The notes beneath the pieces are model-generated. The model did not search any database and was not told the DNA's origin. It worked only from the letters and a program-made list of their open reading frames with translations. A stretch of DNA of 56,592 nucleotides from Lentisphaerota bacterium (lineage in GTDB: Bacteria > Verrucomicrobiota > Kiritimatiellia > RFP12 > UBA1067): positions 1 through 56,592 of the forward strand of contig SUWC01000011.1 in NCBI GenBank assembly GCA_015061665.1, given 5' to 3'. The translations under genes and the position numbers were made by a program. Shown here piece after piece: positions 56,562-56,592 of this stretch. Numbering within the stretch: the first letter of the stretch is position 1; each line of letters begins with the position of its first letter.

Positions 56562-56592
56562 TCACCTAAACACCTTATACCCGACAATGCCG
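56562..56592 (-). CDS. Possible 3' end of an upstream CDS
   Basis: The minus strand reads GIVGYKVFR and a TGA at 56564-56562, an open frame from the right edge. It could be the end of a further polysaccharide gene. Too short to identify. Confidence 0.3.
   Translation of the reverse strand, partial: GIVGYKVFR

Noticed and set aside
56501-56587. N-terminal extension of the first glycosyltransferase
   Set aside because: Its RKE-RKE-RKG part is the translation of a 9-bp repeat, and the GT2 domain starts right after ATG 56500.

Overview
The window (about 60% GC by eye) looks like chromosome from an uncultured, gut-type member of the PVC group, most likely Kiritimatiellota/Verrucomicrobiota. This is an inference from content: BspA-like LRR protein, very large secreted mosaic proteins with Listeria-Bacteroides repeats, formylglycine-generating-enzyme-like (SUMF1) proteins without sulfatases, a Gld-like ABC/DUF4340 module and xylan utilisation genes. 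No rRNA, tRNA, CRISPR or IS element was seen.

Layout. 1-13.0 kb (minus): a secreted-protein operon, SUMF1-like protein -> 3,360-aa mosaic surface protein -> BspA-like LRR protein that runs off the left edge. 13.0-13.9 kb: hairpin- and repeat-rich spacer. 13.9-19.0 kb (minus): Listeria-Bacteroides repeat protein, then ugd-thiD-rsuA-type genes with overlapping ends, then uxuA, divergent from a LacI/AraC-type (XylR-like) regulator. 20.3-26.7 kb (plus): ABC ATPase, a permease-GldG fusion, a DUF4340 protein and a fused chorismate synthase/3-dehydroquinate synthase, all joined by 4-bp overlaps. 26.7-32.5 kb (minus): glyS followed by five consecutive small or pilin-like genes with a Gly-Gln prepilin cleavage signature, an M24 peptidase and an outer-membrane protein. 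32.6-36.1 kb (plus): xylan operon (GH10 xylanase, GPH symporter, GH43). 36.1-42.5 kb (minus): murC, then infC (predicted AUC start), pssA, surface protein, parB, M28 peptidase, HAD protein. 42.6-44.5 kb (plus): second SUMF1 protein and a lipoprotein. 44.5-49.5 kb (minus): ilvC, a KefB-like antiporter coupled to a sigma factor, and an acyltransferase-like membrane protein. 49.7-54.0 kb (minus): an accessory island with two proteins built of three HTH-like repeats each, an archaeal-type AAA ATPase bracketed by long direct repeats, a conserved non-coding block present twice, and an XRE regulator. 54.0-56.6 kb (minus): glycosyltransferases of a polysaccharide locus.

How the genes work together. 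GH10 outside the cell, the GPH symporter, cytoplasmic GH43 and UxuA with its regulator form a glucuronoxylan route. Ugd and three glycosyltransferases point to uronic-acid-containing surface polysaccharide. The most unusual items are the AroC-AroB fusion, the ATPase/HTH-array island with its duplicated non-coding block, the run of pilin-like genes behind glyS, a recurring promoter layout that predicts leaderless mRNAs, and short 9-bp and 7-bp tandem repeats found both between genes and in frame inside genes.
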